From positions 1 through 52,662 of the forward strand of contig CBFHTO010000026.1 of the NCBI GenBank assembly GCA_965658765.1: a stretch of DNA of 52,662 bases, given 5' to 3'. The notes below the pieces were generated by a model. The model was not told where the DNA came from. It worked only from the letters and a program-made list of their open reading frames with translations, and did no database searches. A program made the translations under genes and the position numbers. How positions within the stretch are numbered: position 1 is the first letter of the stretch; every line of letters begins with the position of its first letter. Source of the DNA: Glaciecola sp965658765 (GTDB lineage: Bacteria; Pseudomonadota; Gammaproteobacteria; Enterobacterales; Alteromonadaceae). Shown piece by piece: positions 1 to 7,548 of the stretch.

Positions 1-462
1 GCCGATGAGCGTCAGCATCCCTCCTACTAGTGACGCAAAAGCCATAGGCATAAGTAATTTAGATGGTGACATTTGTGATTTTCGAGCCATGATAAGGACA
101 ACGGGGATCAGTAAGGCAACCGCCCCTGTTGAACTCATAAAAGCAGAAAGTATGGCAACAACAGGTAGTAAAAATAGCATTAACTTCAATTCACTGTTGC
201 CACCCACTTTCAGTAGCCACTGACCAGCAGCTGCAGCAATGCCCGTTCTAAAAAGCCCTTCACCTACTACAAATAAGCCAGCAATCATGACAACAACAGG
301 TGCACCAAAGCCAGAAAATACCTGCTTAGGCTCAATGAGACCAGATAGTGCTAACGTTAGCGCTATCATCAACGCAACAATATCCATACGGATTTTATCC
401 CATATGAATAGTGCAACGGTTACACCAAGCAAAACAAAAATTGAGAATATTTCAGTTGTCAT
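1..462 (-). CDS. SLC13-family (DASS/TrkA-C type) permease, N-terminal part, cut by window edge
   Basis: The minus strand is open from an ATG at 462 to the window edge (154 residues), so only the N-terminal part is seen. The protein is very hydrophobic, with membrane segments near residues 5-20, 27-45, 53-72, 93-105 and 112-125. Family-like motifs are visible: FSGFGAPVVV (49-58), MSSTGAVALLIPV (109-121) and KLLMPMAFASLVGG (135-148). These match the first half of SLC13/citrate-type transporters that often carry TrkA-C domains, so an inner-membrane anion or dicarboxylate carrier is likely. The substrate cannot be told, and I cannot see whether TrkA-C domains follow. It is transcribed away from the TonB operon. 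Open frames on the opposite strand here are shadows of this gene. Confidence 0.82.
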   Translation of the reverse strand, partial: MTTEIFSIFVLLGVTVALFIWDKIRMDIVALMIALTLALSGLIEPKQVFSGFGAPVVVMIAGLFVVGEGLFRTGIAAAAGQWLLKVGGNSELKLMLFLLPVVAILSAFMSSTGAVALLIPVVLIMARKSQMSPSKLLMPMAFASLVGGMLTLIG

Positions 463-908
463 AAGATGAAGAAAAATGAAGAGAGTGTCTAAATTATTAG
501 CATATTAGATTTAGTCATACAATCTTAACCACACAATGAATAGCTGAATACGGTTGTATATTCTCGCAAATCTAACTTATGACTTTACTCAGCTAAGCAG
601 AATATGTCTTGGACTTGCTTGTATCAAAGACCCAGTAGTAGTGTTTCATTCCTAGTCGCATGATTTTTATTCATATTTTCTATTGGCTCTTATGCTTAGA
701 CCATGGTCTGTTGCAACTTTGAGGAATGTCTACAAAAGCTGCCTAAGTCTATGTATGCAAAGGCTTAGGCTGTTATTCCCTCATTTGTTATGAAAATGCT
801 TTGTATATGTTAAATAAAATCTAATTCAGGTTTGATTTAGGACAATAAATATTGGTGATGAGTTAACTATATTGAATAAATACAAGTTAACTACTCAGTG
901 AGTAAGTC
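463..908. other. Intergenic region between divergent permease and TonB operon
   Basis: No convincing gene is seen in these 446 bases. The region must hold the promoters of the divergent permease gene and of the TonB-type operon. Two structures stand out. One is a 7-bp inverted repeat, GCCTAAG at 741-747 with CTTAGGC at 764-770. The other is a pair of identical palindromes just before the operon, listed separately. No Fur-box-like sequence was recognised. Confidence 0.5.
861..892. promoter_or_regulatory. Duplicated palindrome AGTTAACT upstream of the TonB operon (candidate operator)
   Basis: The 8-bp palindrome AGTTAACT occurs at 861-868 and again at 885-892, 24 bp apart start to start. The second copy ends 16 bp before the first ATG of the operon. 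The spacing is about two helical turns plus a little, which would suit a dimeric regulator binding twice. The regulator is unknown, and chance in AT-rich DNA is not excluded. Confidence 0.3.
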
Positions 909-1718
909 ATGCAAATACCTACCGCCTCAAAATTTATTTTGATTACTTTCGCATCGCTACTAACAATATCTGTGAATGCACAAACACCACAAGATGAGAC
1001 TTCGCCAGTATCTCAAACGGAGGTGGCTGATGTGGTGGATGTTGGTAACGAAAGATTGTCAGGCAACAGAGCAGCGCAGAACGAGGTAGATCAGCAGGTT
1101 GAAAAGTCGCAGGCTTTGCTGAAGCAATATATGGAAGAAAACAAACTCTTAGACAGCTTGAATTTGTACAATGGCATGCTTAAAAGGCAATTGGACTCGC
1201 AGGAGCAAAACATTGCCACGCTTAATCACTCGATCAATAACGCAACCCTAATCGAAAGACAAATCCTGCCTTTATTGGACCGAATGGTTGATTCACTAGA
1301 GAACTTCGTCAAGCTAGATGTTCCGTTCTTGGCCGTCGAACGAGCAAAGCGAGTAACTGATCTAAAAGCGCTTTTAGATAACCCCGCATTGACGACTTCG
1401 GAAAAAGCAAGGCGAGTGTTCGAAGCATATCAAATAGAAAACGAATTTGGATACACAATTGAGTTTTACCAAGACAATGTAACCGTAGAGCAACAGAAAT
1501 TCGCTGTGGAAATGCTAAGGGTAGGTCGCATAGCTCTGCTTTATATTGACAATGCAGGAGAACGCTTTGGATTTTGGGATCAGACTGCCAGGAAATGGAA
1601 AGCATTAACTCAAAGCCAATACAAACGACACATTACTAAAGGTCTGCGAATTGCAAAAGAAGAAATGGCACCAGAGCTTATTACAATTCCACTTGTTGTT
1701 AACAAGGAGCAAAGATAA
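909..1718 (+). CDS. DUF3450 family periplasmic protein of the TonB2-type operon
   Basis: 269 residues with a signal peptide (residues 1-24, ending near VNAQ), then a long helical coiled-coil stretch (about 55-135) and a mixed C-terminal domain containing FGFWDQTARKW. This layout matches DUF3450 proteins, which lead TonB2-type operons in Vibrio and Alteromonadales. The role is taken to be periplasmic assistance to the TonB complex; its chemistry is not established. The stop codon overlaps the next start (TAATG, 1 base shared), so the gene is translationally linked to the ExbB-like gene behind it. The ATG at 909 gives an intact signal peptide, although no strong Shine-Dalgarno sequence is visible. 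Confidence 0.82.
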   Translation: MQIPTASKFILITFASLLTISVNAQTPQDETSPVSQTEVADVVDVGNERLSGNRAAQNEVDQQVEKSQALLKQYMEENKLLDSLNLYNGMLKRQLDSQEQNIATLNHSINNATLIERQILPLLDRMVDSLENFVKLDVPFLAVERAKRVTDLKALLDNPALTTSEKARRVFEAYQIENEFGYTIEFYQDNVTVEQQKFAVEMLRVGRIALLYIDNAGERFGFWDQTARKWKALTQSQYKRHITKGLRIAKEEMAPELITIPLVVNKEQR

Positions 1719-3091
1719 TGAATAGATTTACTCTAATTATTACGGCAACGTTCGTTACAACATGTATGGTATTAAGTCCACTAAAGGCGCAACAACAATC
1801 TGATATGTCGCTAGATACACTATTGGAACAGGTAAAAAGGGGACAGACAGAAGATAATCAAGTCAATGAACTTCGAATCACTGAGTTCACTTTAAGGAAA
1901 GACCGACAACAAGACTTATTGTCTAATACAAAACGCGAGCGTGAAAAAGCAGAAAACCTCAGTTTCAGACAGGAGCAGGAATTTGAGGTCAATGAACAGC
2001 AAATTGGACTCTTAGAAGACAGGCTAAACGAACGACTTGGTTCGCTCAAAGAGCTGTTTGGTGTGCTGCAACTTGTAGCTACAGATGCTCAAGGCCAGTT
2101 CGCCAACTCGCTGACACAAATACATTACCCAGAAAGGGCAAAAAGCCTCAATAAATTTGCGGACAAAATGGGACAAACCAATGAACTTCCATCTATTGAA
2201 GAAATTGAACTATTGTGGTTTGAACTTCAACGTGAAATGACAGAGTCAGGGAAGTTAACGGTGTCGCGCCAAAATGTTTTAACTGCAAATGGCGAGGAAG
2301 AAACAAGGCAAGTGACTAGGGTGGGTACCTTTAATCTGACATCTGAGGGAACTTACTTTCAAAGGATACCTGAAACGAATCAGATCGTAGAGTTTGGTCG
2401 ACAGCCGGCAAGTAGGTATATGGAGGGAGCAAGTAAGATTGAGGAGAGCACAGGTGAGCTGATTCCATTTACTATTGATCCCATTCGTGGTCAGTTAATC
2501 GCTATAAAGGGCACTGCACCTGATCTCAGAGAGCGAATTGCACAGGGAGGCGAAATCGGCTACATCATTATAGGACTTGGAGTCATTTCTGTATTAGTTG
2601 CACTGTTGCGACTTGGCTATCTTCAGTTGCTTGACATAAAAATTAGCAAACAATTACATAGCTTAGAAGCACCTGGAAATAACCCGTTAGGGAGAATTCT
2701 AGACGTGTATAAAAACAATAAATCCGATGATGTTGAATCAATCGAATTAAAACTTAGTGAAGCTGTGCTACGAGAAGTGCCAAAGGTTAACTGGGGTTTG
2801 TCTTTCCTTAAGATCAGTGCTGCCGTAGCACCGTTATTAGGTCTACTTGGCACAGTGACAGGTATGATAATCACTTTCCAGGCTATTACACTTTTCGGAG
2901 CCGGAGACCCAAAACTCATGGCCGGCGGTATATCGCAGGCGCTTGTAACAACGGTTTTGGGATTATGTGTTGCTATTCCTACCTTACTATTGCACAACCT
3001 AGTTCAAGGTAAAGCGACAAAGATTAACGAAATACTCGAACAGGAATCTATTTCAATTATCGCTTTGCACGCTGAAGAGCAAGCAGGCTAA
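1718..3091 (+). CDS. ttpC: MotA/TolQ/ExbB-family proton channel protein, TtpC-like
   Basis: 457 residues: signal peptide (1-24), periplasmic coiled coil (about 30-100), a membrane segment near 280-300, and a MotA/TolQ/ExbB domain with helices near 365-389 (APLLGLLGTVTGMIITF) and 406-430. The long N-terminal periplasmic extension before an ExbB-like module is characteristic of TtpC, the additional component of Vibrio TonB2 complexes. There it is thought to work with ExbB2/ExbD2 in coupling the proton gradient to TonB. It overlaps the DUF3450 gene by one base, and exbB follows after 10 bp. The gene symbol follows the Vibrio precedent and was not checked by alignment. Confidence 0.85.
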   Translation: MNRFTLIITATFVTTCMVLSPLKAQQQSDMSLDTLLEQVKRGQTEDNQVNELRITEFTLRKDRQQDLLSNTKREREKAENLSFRQEQEFEVNEQQIGLLEDRLNERLGSLKELFGVLQLVATDAQGQFANSLTQIHYPERAKSLNKFADKMGQTNELPSIEEIELLWFELQREMTESGKLTVSRQNVLTANGEEETRQVTRVGTFNLTSEGTYFQRIPETNQIVEFGRQPASRYMEGASKIEESTGELIPFTIDPIRGQLIAIKGTAPDLRERIAQGGEIGYIIIGLGVISVLVALLRLGYLQLLDIKISKQLHSLEAPGNNPLGRILDVYKNNKSDDVESIELKLSEAVLREVPKVNWGLSFLKISAAVAPLLGLLGTVTGMIITFQAITLFGAGDPKLMAGGISQALVTTVLGLCVAIPTLLLHNLVQGKATKINEILEQESISIIALHAEEQAG

Positions 3092-3101
3092 GGACTTTAT
3101 T

Positions 3102-3671
3102 ATGCTAGTTCTAATTGACAACTGGTTTCCATGGTTTGGAGATATGATGGAATTAGGAGGAGAAATTCTGCTTTTAATCATCATATTGGCTGCGGTTATG
3201 TGGACATTGATTCTTGAAAGAGTATTTTTCTTTCGCTTTGTATACCCAAAGGAAAAAAATCAAGCAGTAGCGCTGTGGGCAAAACGCGATAACAAATCGA
3301 GTTGGACGTCACAGAGACTGCGCCAACTTTTGATTCAAAGAGTTATTCAAAGTAGCTCGCGCAATTTGGCCTTAATAATGACTTTAGTAAAGGTTTGTCC
3401 TTTACTTGGTTTATTGGGAACCGTTCTTGGCATGCTTGAGATATTCGATGCTCTGGCAATCACTGGAAATAACAGTGCAAGGTCGACCGCTGGCGGTGTT
3501 TCAAAGGCGACGGTTTCGACTATGGCAGGAATGGTTGTAGCTATATCCGGTTTGATGGTAAGTAATCATTTAATGAAAAAAGCGTCATTGCTTAAGCAGG
3601 CATTGCAAAAAGGGCTACCGCTAGGCGGGGCAAAGGTTAAATTATCAAGAGGGAAAAATAAACATGCGTAG
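3102..3671 (+). CDS. exbB: ExbB2-like biopolymer transport protein
   Basis: 189 residues, the short form of ExbB found in TonB2-type systems. It has an N-terminal membrane helix (about 18-45) and two further helices flanking the signature CPLLGLLGTVLGML (near 97-110) and STMAGMVVAISGLMV. It forms the proton-channel oligomer in the inner membrane with ExbD and TonB. The start is 10 bp after the ttpC stop, and the 3' end overlaps exbD by 8 bp, a compact operon arrangement. There is no full TolQ-like C-terminal tail, which argues against TolQ. Confidence 0.9.
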   Translation: MLVLIDNWFPWFGDMMELGGEILLLIIILAAVMWTLILERVFFFRFVYPKEKNQAVALWAKRDNKSSWTSQRLRQLLIQRVIQSSSRNLALIMTLVKVCPLLGLLGTVLGMLEIFDALAITGNNSARSTAGGVSKATVSTMAGMVVAISGLMVSNHLMKKASLLKQALQKGLPLGGAKVKLSRGKNKHA

Positions 3672-4068
3672 ATTAGTAGGGCAAAGCGCTGCAGATCAAG
3701 ATGCAGGAGTTGACATCACGCCTATGCTGGATGTTGTTTTTATTATGTTGATTTTTTTCATCGTGACGGCAACTTTTGTGAAACTGACTGGGATTGAAGT
3801 AGATCCGCCTCAGGCTTCAACGGCCATCGTGCAGGAAAAAGCAAATATCCTTATTGCGATCGATGAAAATAACAAAATATGGATAAATCGCCGGGAAGTT
3901 GATTATCGAGCCTTGAGACCAAACATTGAACGCTTGCATGCTGAAAATCCAAAAGGTTCTGTTGTCATCCAGGCTGACAAGATGTCACGAAATGAAATAC
4001 TGGTAAAAGTAATGGACGCCTCTCGTAAAGCCGGCGTGTACGACATTGCTTTGGCGGCATCTAACTAG
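3664..4068 (+). CDS. exbD: ExbD2-like biopolymer transport protein
   Basis: 134 residues with a short cytoplasmic N-terminus, one membrane helix (DITPMLDVVFIMLIFFIV, residues 17-34) and a periplasmic domain. Asp23 in the helix sits where ExbD/TolR proteins have the essential proton-carrying aspartate. The gene overlaps exbB by 8 bp and is followed after 9 bp by tonB. The membership of the operon favours ExbD over TolR. Confidence 0.92.
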   Translation: MRRLVGQSAADQDAGVDITPMLDVVFIMLIFFIVTATFVKLTGIEVDPPQASTAIVQEKANILIAIDENNKIWINRREVDYRALRPNIERLHAENPKGSVVIQADKMSRNEILVKVMDASRKAGVYDIALAASN

Positions 4069-4077
4069 GACAAGCTC

Positions 4078-4743
4078 ATGTCTATTCACTTCTTACAAGA
4101 AGCAACCATTACCGACAAATACAGTCTGCTACGGTTCATTATTTTGTTTGGTTTAGGATTGTTAATTGCTGGAGGATTAACCTTTTTTATGCATGTTCTA
4201 ATTGAATCAAGCCAGAAGGAACTTGACCAGACCGGTAGAGCAAATCTACTTGATTTCGTCAGAGTAAAGCGAGATGAGGCGTCGCAGAAAAAAGATGTTA
4301 AACCTAAGCGTCCAGAATTAGAAAAACCACCAGAAGCACCAAAAACGCCTGAAGCAAACGATAGTGATTTGTCGGATAATAGCCTAGCGGTTGAGGCCCC
4401 CACGATCGCCAGCGATGTAGCAGTGGATATAAGTGGTATTGGTTTAGATGAAAGTGATGGCGAGTACTTGCCTATTGTTAAAATAGCACCGGTCTATCCT
4501 TTCGCTGCTATGGGAAAAGGTCTTGAGGGACATTGCACAGTTCAATACACAGTTACTACTAATGGCTCGACTAAAGACATTTCTACAGTACCTGGAGAGT
4601 GTCCTGGTGTTTTTGCTCAAGCCTCTATAAAAGCCGCTAAAAAGTTCAAATATAAGCCGCGTGTAGTAGATGGTGTAGCAATTGAAGTACCTAATGTCAG
4701 GAATCGTTTTAACTACACATTACACAAGGCAGAAAATCAGTGA
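4078..4743 (+). CDS. tonB: TonB2-like energy transducer
   Basis: 221 residues: an N-terminal membrane anchor (about 19-41), a Pro/Lys/Glu-rich spacer (about 70-100, with KPKRPELEKPPEAPKTPE) and a C-terminal TonB domain (about 135-221, including YPFAAMGKGLEGHCTVQYTV). It would carry energy from the ExbB/ExbD motor to outer-membrane receptors such as the OprC-like receptor at 42855. The spacer is short, as in TonB2 proteins that rely on TtpC. The start has AGGA about 10 bases upstream. The gene shares 4 bp with the following TPR gene. Confidence 0.9.
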   Translation: MSIHFLQEATITDKYSLLRFIILFGLGLLIAGGLTFFMHVLIESSQKELDQTGRANLLDFVRVKRDEASQKKDVKPKRPELEKPPEAPKTPEANDSDLSDNSLAVEAPTIASDVAVDISGIGLDESDGEYLPIVKIAPVYPFAAMGKGLEGHCTVQYTVTTNGSTKDISTVPGECPGVFAQASIKAAKKFKYKPRVVDGVAIEVPNVRNRFNYTLHKAENQ

Positions 4744-5987
4744 AATATCTTTTATGCATATTTTTTATTCTGGCTATTGTATTGACGCCAGCATTGGCGG
4801 AACAGGAGCGCAAGAAAAAAAAGACGTTTGCGCTTACAAAAGCGGTTTATGAACGAATAACGGTTATCAATGAAAAAATTGACGAGAAGGCATTCGACGA
4901 GGCTATTGAATTATTGGACAAATTGGGTCAAAGGAAGTTGTCTATATATGAACGTGCACAGATGCATTATCTGAAGGGTATGACTCAATATCAAATAGGT
5001 GAATTGGAATCAGCTTACAATTCATTCGAAAACGTGATTGTAGAGCCTGATAAAATTGCTGAACTATTAAATACTACAACCCTACGAACATTAACTCAGC
5101 TTGGCCTAGGCCTAGAGTATTATGAAAAGACATTGGTTTACGCAGAGCGACTTGTTTTGGTCTCAGCCAATCCTGAGAGTGACTATGCTCTTTTAGCAAG
5201 AGTGCACTACAAGACTACAAACTTTGAAGAGGCTAGAAAAGCTGTGGAGAAAGCAGTCAATATTGTTCTCAAGGCAGATAAGCTTCCAAAGGAAAACTTA
5301 TTGCTTCTACAAAATGCGATTTATTATGAGTTGAAGCTGTTCGAAGCCATGTTGACACCTCTTGGTGCACTTGCAAAACACTACCCTAAAACTAGCTACA
5401 TACTATATTTATCTTCGGTCTATGGGCAGCTTGGAAAACAAGCCGATCAGACAGTGTTGATGGAAAGCCTGTACGAAAGTAATCAACTCACTAGGAACAG
5501 CGAATTAGTTAATTTGGCAAGTTTGTATATTGCAGAGAAGGTGCCTTACAAAGGAGCGCTTGTACTAGAGAAGGGGATTAAGGATGGCATTGTGGAACAG
5601 ACGAGAAGGAATTATGAGTTGCTTTCTCAAGCTTGGTTATTGTCTGCAGAGTCAGATAACGCTATCGCTAGTCTGGGCAACGCTGCAGCTTTGGCTGAAG
5701 ATGGTGAATTGTATTTGCGCCAGGCTTATTTGAATTTTGATCGTTATAACTGGAAAGCAACATTGACCAGTGTAAAAAATGCACTCGATAAGGCTTTTGA
5801 AAATAAAGAACTGTTTGGAGAAGCGTATGTACTTGAAGCTATGGTGTATGCTAATTTGAAAAACTACGAGCAAGCACTTGATGCATGCCGCAGAGCTATG
5901 AAGTACCCTGAGTCTGAGAAATTTGCTAAACAATGGTTTAAATACATTGAATCGGAACAAGAAAAGCAAATAAAGATGAGTATGTAG
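4740..5987 (+). CDS. TPR-repeat protein, last gene of the TonB2-type operon
   Basis: 415 residues with a signal peptide (1-20, cut near ALA-E) and helical repeats of TPR type through most of the length, for example around 70-110, 150-180, 290-330 and 345-395. Such a periplasmic or membrane-associated TPR protein closes the DUF3450-ttpC-exbB-exbD-tonB gene set in related genomes. A scaffold role for the complex is inferred, not known. The start overlaps tonB by 4 bp (ATGA type), so coupled translation is likely. The last positively charged residues (EKQIKMSM) are followed directly by the accessory region. Confidence 0.8.
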   Translation: MKYLLCIFFILAIVLTPALAEQERKKKKTFALTKAVYERITVINEKIDEKAFDEAIELLDKLGQRKLSIYERAQMHYLKGMTQYQIGELESAYNSFENVIVEPDKIAELLNTTTLRTLTQLGLGLEYYEKTLVYAERLVLVSANPESDYALLARVHYKTTNFEEARKAVEKAVNIVLKADKLPKENLLLLQNAIYYELKLFEAMLTPLGALAKHYPKTSYILYLSSVYGQLGKQADQTVLMESLYESNQLTRNSELVNLASLYIAEKVPYKGALVLEKGIKDGIVEQTRRNYELLSQAWLLSAESDNAIASLGNAAALAEDGELYLRQAYLNFDRYNWKATLTSVKNALDKAFENKELFGEAYVLEAMVYANLKNYEQALDACRRAMKYPESEKFAKQWFKYIESEQEKQIKMSM

Positions 5988-6010
5988 AGAATATCTAAAT
6001 TGTAGTAGTG

Positions 6011-6512
6011 TTATGTACCACTTGAAGTTGCAACAGCAGATTAATTATTAATATGACGGAACATACCAAAGCTATTATAGAAGCGCTGGGTGAGCATGGG
6101 GAAAATGGCTGTGGTTTAATTTCTCTCTCCTTGAAGACGGGTATCAATCAAGAGTCACTTAGAAAGTTCTTCAAAGAAAATAAGAAATACTGCATCCCTA
6201 TTGAAAAGCACAAGTTTAGATTAAATAGTAGCGTAGTAGAAAATGGTTCTATTGAGGAAATAATCAAAACTATTGAGCAGGAAAAAGCTGAACGAAAAAT
6301 CAAAAATAGGGTATTTACAGGATTTAGTTGGGGTTTCGCTCTAGGCGTATTTTTGCCTGAATTTTTGTCTTATCTAATTAAATGGATATTTTAAGAATGG
6401 TACATAACAAACCGCTGTAGATGCACGCGTAGCGTGCTGGGACAAAAATTCGTGGGTTGTCCTCGCTTCGCTCGATATTATAGCCTACGTATTTTTGCCC
6501 CTGAGCGGGGCG
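6011..6512 (+). mobile_element. Integron-type gene cassette 1 (HTH/membrane protein plus attC)
   Basis: A 502-bp unit bounded by G6010/T6011 and G6512/T6513. It contains one gene and a downstream attC. If the unit is circularised, its first bases TTATGTACC join to AGCGGGGCG at its 3' end. The result pairs with GGTACATAACAAACCGCT (6399-6416) in 15 of 18 positions, with the only mismatches in the three central spacer bases. This R-spacer-L architecture and closure of the hairpin across the cassette ends are what a true integron cassette requires. No integrase gene lies in the window. Confidence 0.78.
6053..6394 (+). CDS. Cassette-borne small protein: predicted HTH-like N-terminus and C-terminal membrane helix
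   Basis: 113 residues, not recognised as a named family. Residues 1-45 look like a helix-turn-helix fold (ALGEHGENGCGLISLSLKTG followed by INQESLRKFFKEN). Next comes a charged stretch with a likely helix (70-90, EEIIKTIEQEKAERKIKNR) and then a hydrophobic C-terminal segment (92-113, FSWGFALGVFLPEFLSYLIK). A small regulator tethered to the inner membrane is one reading; a toxin or phage-defence part is another. There is no clear ribosome site. The gene is the only coding content of cassette 1 and ends 7 bases before the attC arm, as cassette genes usually do. Confidence 0.6.
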   Translation: MTEHTKAIIEALGEHGENGCGLISLSLKTGINQESLRKFFKENKKYCIPIEKHKFRLNSSVVENGSIEEIIKTIEQEKAERKIKNRVFTGFSWGFALGVFLPEFLSYLIKWIF

Positions 6513-6518
6513 TTAGAC
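6402..6518 (+). repeat. attC recombination site 1 (VCR-like, about 117 bp)
   Basis: The site runs from the 5' core ACATAAC (6402-6408) to the 3' core GTTAGAC (6512-6518), which fits GTTRRRY; recombination would occur between 6512 and 6513. L arms are ACCGCT (6411-6416) and AGCGGG (6504-6509). A second dyad lies inside: GGGACAAAAATTCGTGGG (6439-6456) against CCTACGTATTTTTGCCCC (6484-6501). A small hairpin CACGC/GCGTG is at 6424-6436. Length and nested arms resemble Vibrio and other marine integron attC sites. Confidence 0.8.
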
Positions 6519-7243
6519 GAGCCTCTAAGCTAGGCGTATTCAAAGGAATTGATAATTGGTAGAATCATTTATTGTATTAATCACAACTACGGCACTCTTA
6601 CTTGGATCACCCGGACCAGCACCATTAGCGTTAGCGGCCACGGGGGCGACATTCGGCGTTAAAAAAGGTATTCCATTTTTAGCTGGTATATTAGTTGGAC
6701 TCAGTGTCGCAATTGTTGGTGCTACCGCTGGTTTGGCTGCGTTGTTTTCTCAGTTTCCAAGTTTTCGCGTTATATGCCAAGTCATTGGCGGAGCATATAT
6801 TTTATATGTAGCATTTAAAATCGCTTCAGCGCCTGTTGTTAACTCTCATAAAGCTCAAACTGCTCCAAACTTTAAAGATGGCTTTATTCTTAATTTGCTA
6901 AATCCAAAAGCTTACGCGGCATTTTTAGCTATTTTTTCCCAGTTCTTGTTACCTTTCTCAGATACTACGATTGGTTACATTGTTACTGGTTTAACTTGTC
7001 TTATGGTGGCTACGTTAGTTGATACTCTTTGGTTAATGTTTGGTGGTCTACTACGTCCTATATTTTCCAAACCTAAACAAGCACGAGCAATTCGCATAGC
7101 ATTTGCCATTTTTATGGTATTAGCTGTAGTCTATGCATTGGTGTAAATTCGCCTAACAAGACATTAAGGCAGGAAAATTTACACTTGGCTGTTTTCACTG
7201 CGTTTAACATTTTAGCCAATTATAAATTTTCTCTTAATGAGGC
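6513..7243 (+). mobile_element. Integron-type gene cassette 2 (LysE-type exporter plus degraded attC)
   Basis: A 731-bp unit directly abutting cassette 1. Its first bases TTAGACGA pair with TCGCCTAA before its own attC at 7 of 8 positions, as expected for a cassette closed on itself. It carries one gene (6556-7146). The 3' crossover base, normally G, reads C at 7243, so the site at this end is probably no longer active. Confidence 0.68.
6556..7146 (+). CDS. LysE/RhtB-family amino acid exporter
   Basis: 196 residues with about five to six membrane helices and the LysE-family motif GSPGPAPLALAA near residues 17-28, followed by GATFGVKKG. The central NLLNPKAYAAFLAIFSQFLLP (around 111-131) matches the family pattern NPK...F. 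Such inner-membrane proteins export amino acids or related metabolites; the substrate cannot be deduced. The start is TTG at 6556, supported by AAAGGA at 6542-6547, eight bases upstream. The gene is the payload of cassette 2 and ends four bases before the attC 5' core. Confidence 0.82.
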   Translation: MVESFIVLITTTALLLGSPGPAPLALAATGATFGVKKGIPFLAGILVGLSVAIVGATAGLAALFSQFPSFRVICQVIGGAYILYVAFKIASAPVVNSHKAQTAPNFKDGFILNLLNPKAYAAFLAIFSQFLLPFSDTTIGYIVTGLTCLMVATLVDTLWLMFGGLLRPIFSKPKQARAIRIAFAIFMVLAVVYALV

Positions 7244-7249
7244 CTAAAC
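7151..7249 (+). repeat. attC recombination site 2 with degenerate 3' core
   Basis: The 5' core GCCTAAC is at 7151-7157. The L arms CATTAAG (7162-7168) and CTTAATG (7233-7239) pair perfectly. An inner dyad GAAAATTTACACTTGGCT (7173-7190) against AGCCAATTATAAATTTTC (7214-7231) matches at 16 of 18. The 3' core reads CCTAAAC (7243-7249) in place of GTTRRRY, so the last two core positions that matter for strand exchange are lost. Confidence 0.7.
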
Positions 7250-7266
7250 ATCAAAGGGGGCACTTT

Positions 7267-7533
7267 ATGTTTATCGTAATGTTGGAATTTGTAGTTAAGG
7301 ATGGCTATTAAGACCAATTTCTAGACGCTCGGCCAAAAGTCACACAGGGCATTTACCTTTTCAAAGGCAGCCTGGGTTCACGGCTTCATCGCGACAAAAG
7401 TGGTGCTTTCATTGCCTATGCACAGTGGCCTAACGAAGAAACGTACCATAAAGCATCTGATATAAAAATGAGTGAAAACTACGAAAAACAAAGACAGTTG
7501 ATGCATGAAAGTCTTAATTTAGAATCCATATAA
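7267..7533 (+). pseudogene. Antibiotic-biosynthesis-monooxygenase (ABM)-like protein, interrupted by one in-frame stop
   Basis: Reading from the ATG at 7267, the frame gives MFIVMLEFVVKDGY, then TAA at 7309-7311, then continues open in the same frame to TAA at 7531-7533 (88 sense-codon positions in all). The downstream part (QFLDARPKVTQGI..., GSLGSRLHRDKSGAFIAYAQWP) resembles small ABM-fold dimeric monooxygenases with the usual YAQWP-type strand. AAAGGGGG at 7253-7260 would be a good ribosome site. A single base change of CAA or GAA to TAA explains the break. It lies directly behind attC site 2 and so may have been a third cassette, but no attC follows it. A sequencing error is possible. Confidence 0.7.
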
Positions 7534-7548
7534 AGTAGTAAAATTTGA

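Noticed and set aside
5..469. Two plus-strand open frames at the left edge
   Set aside because: They are antisense to the SLC13 permease, whose minus-strand frame runs unbroken with family motifs; the plus-strand products look like Ser/Thr-rich shadow protein.
2623..2997. 124-codon open frame antisense to ttpC
   Set aside because: It covers the membrane part of ttpC, whose own product has clear ExbB-family motifs; antisense frames over such genes are common and this product resembles nothing.
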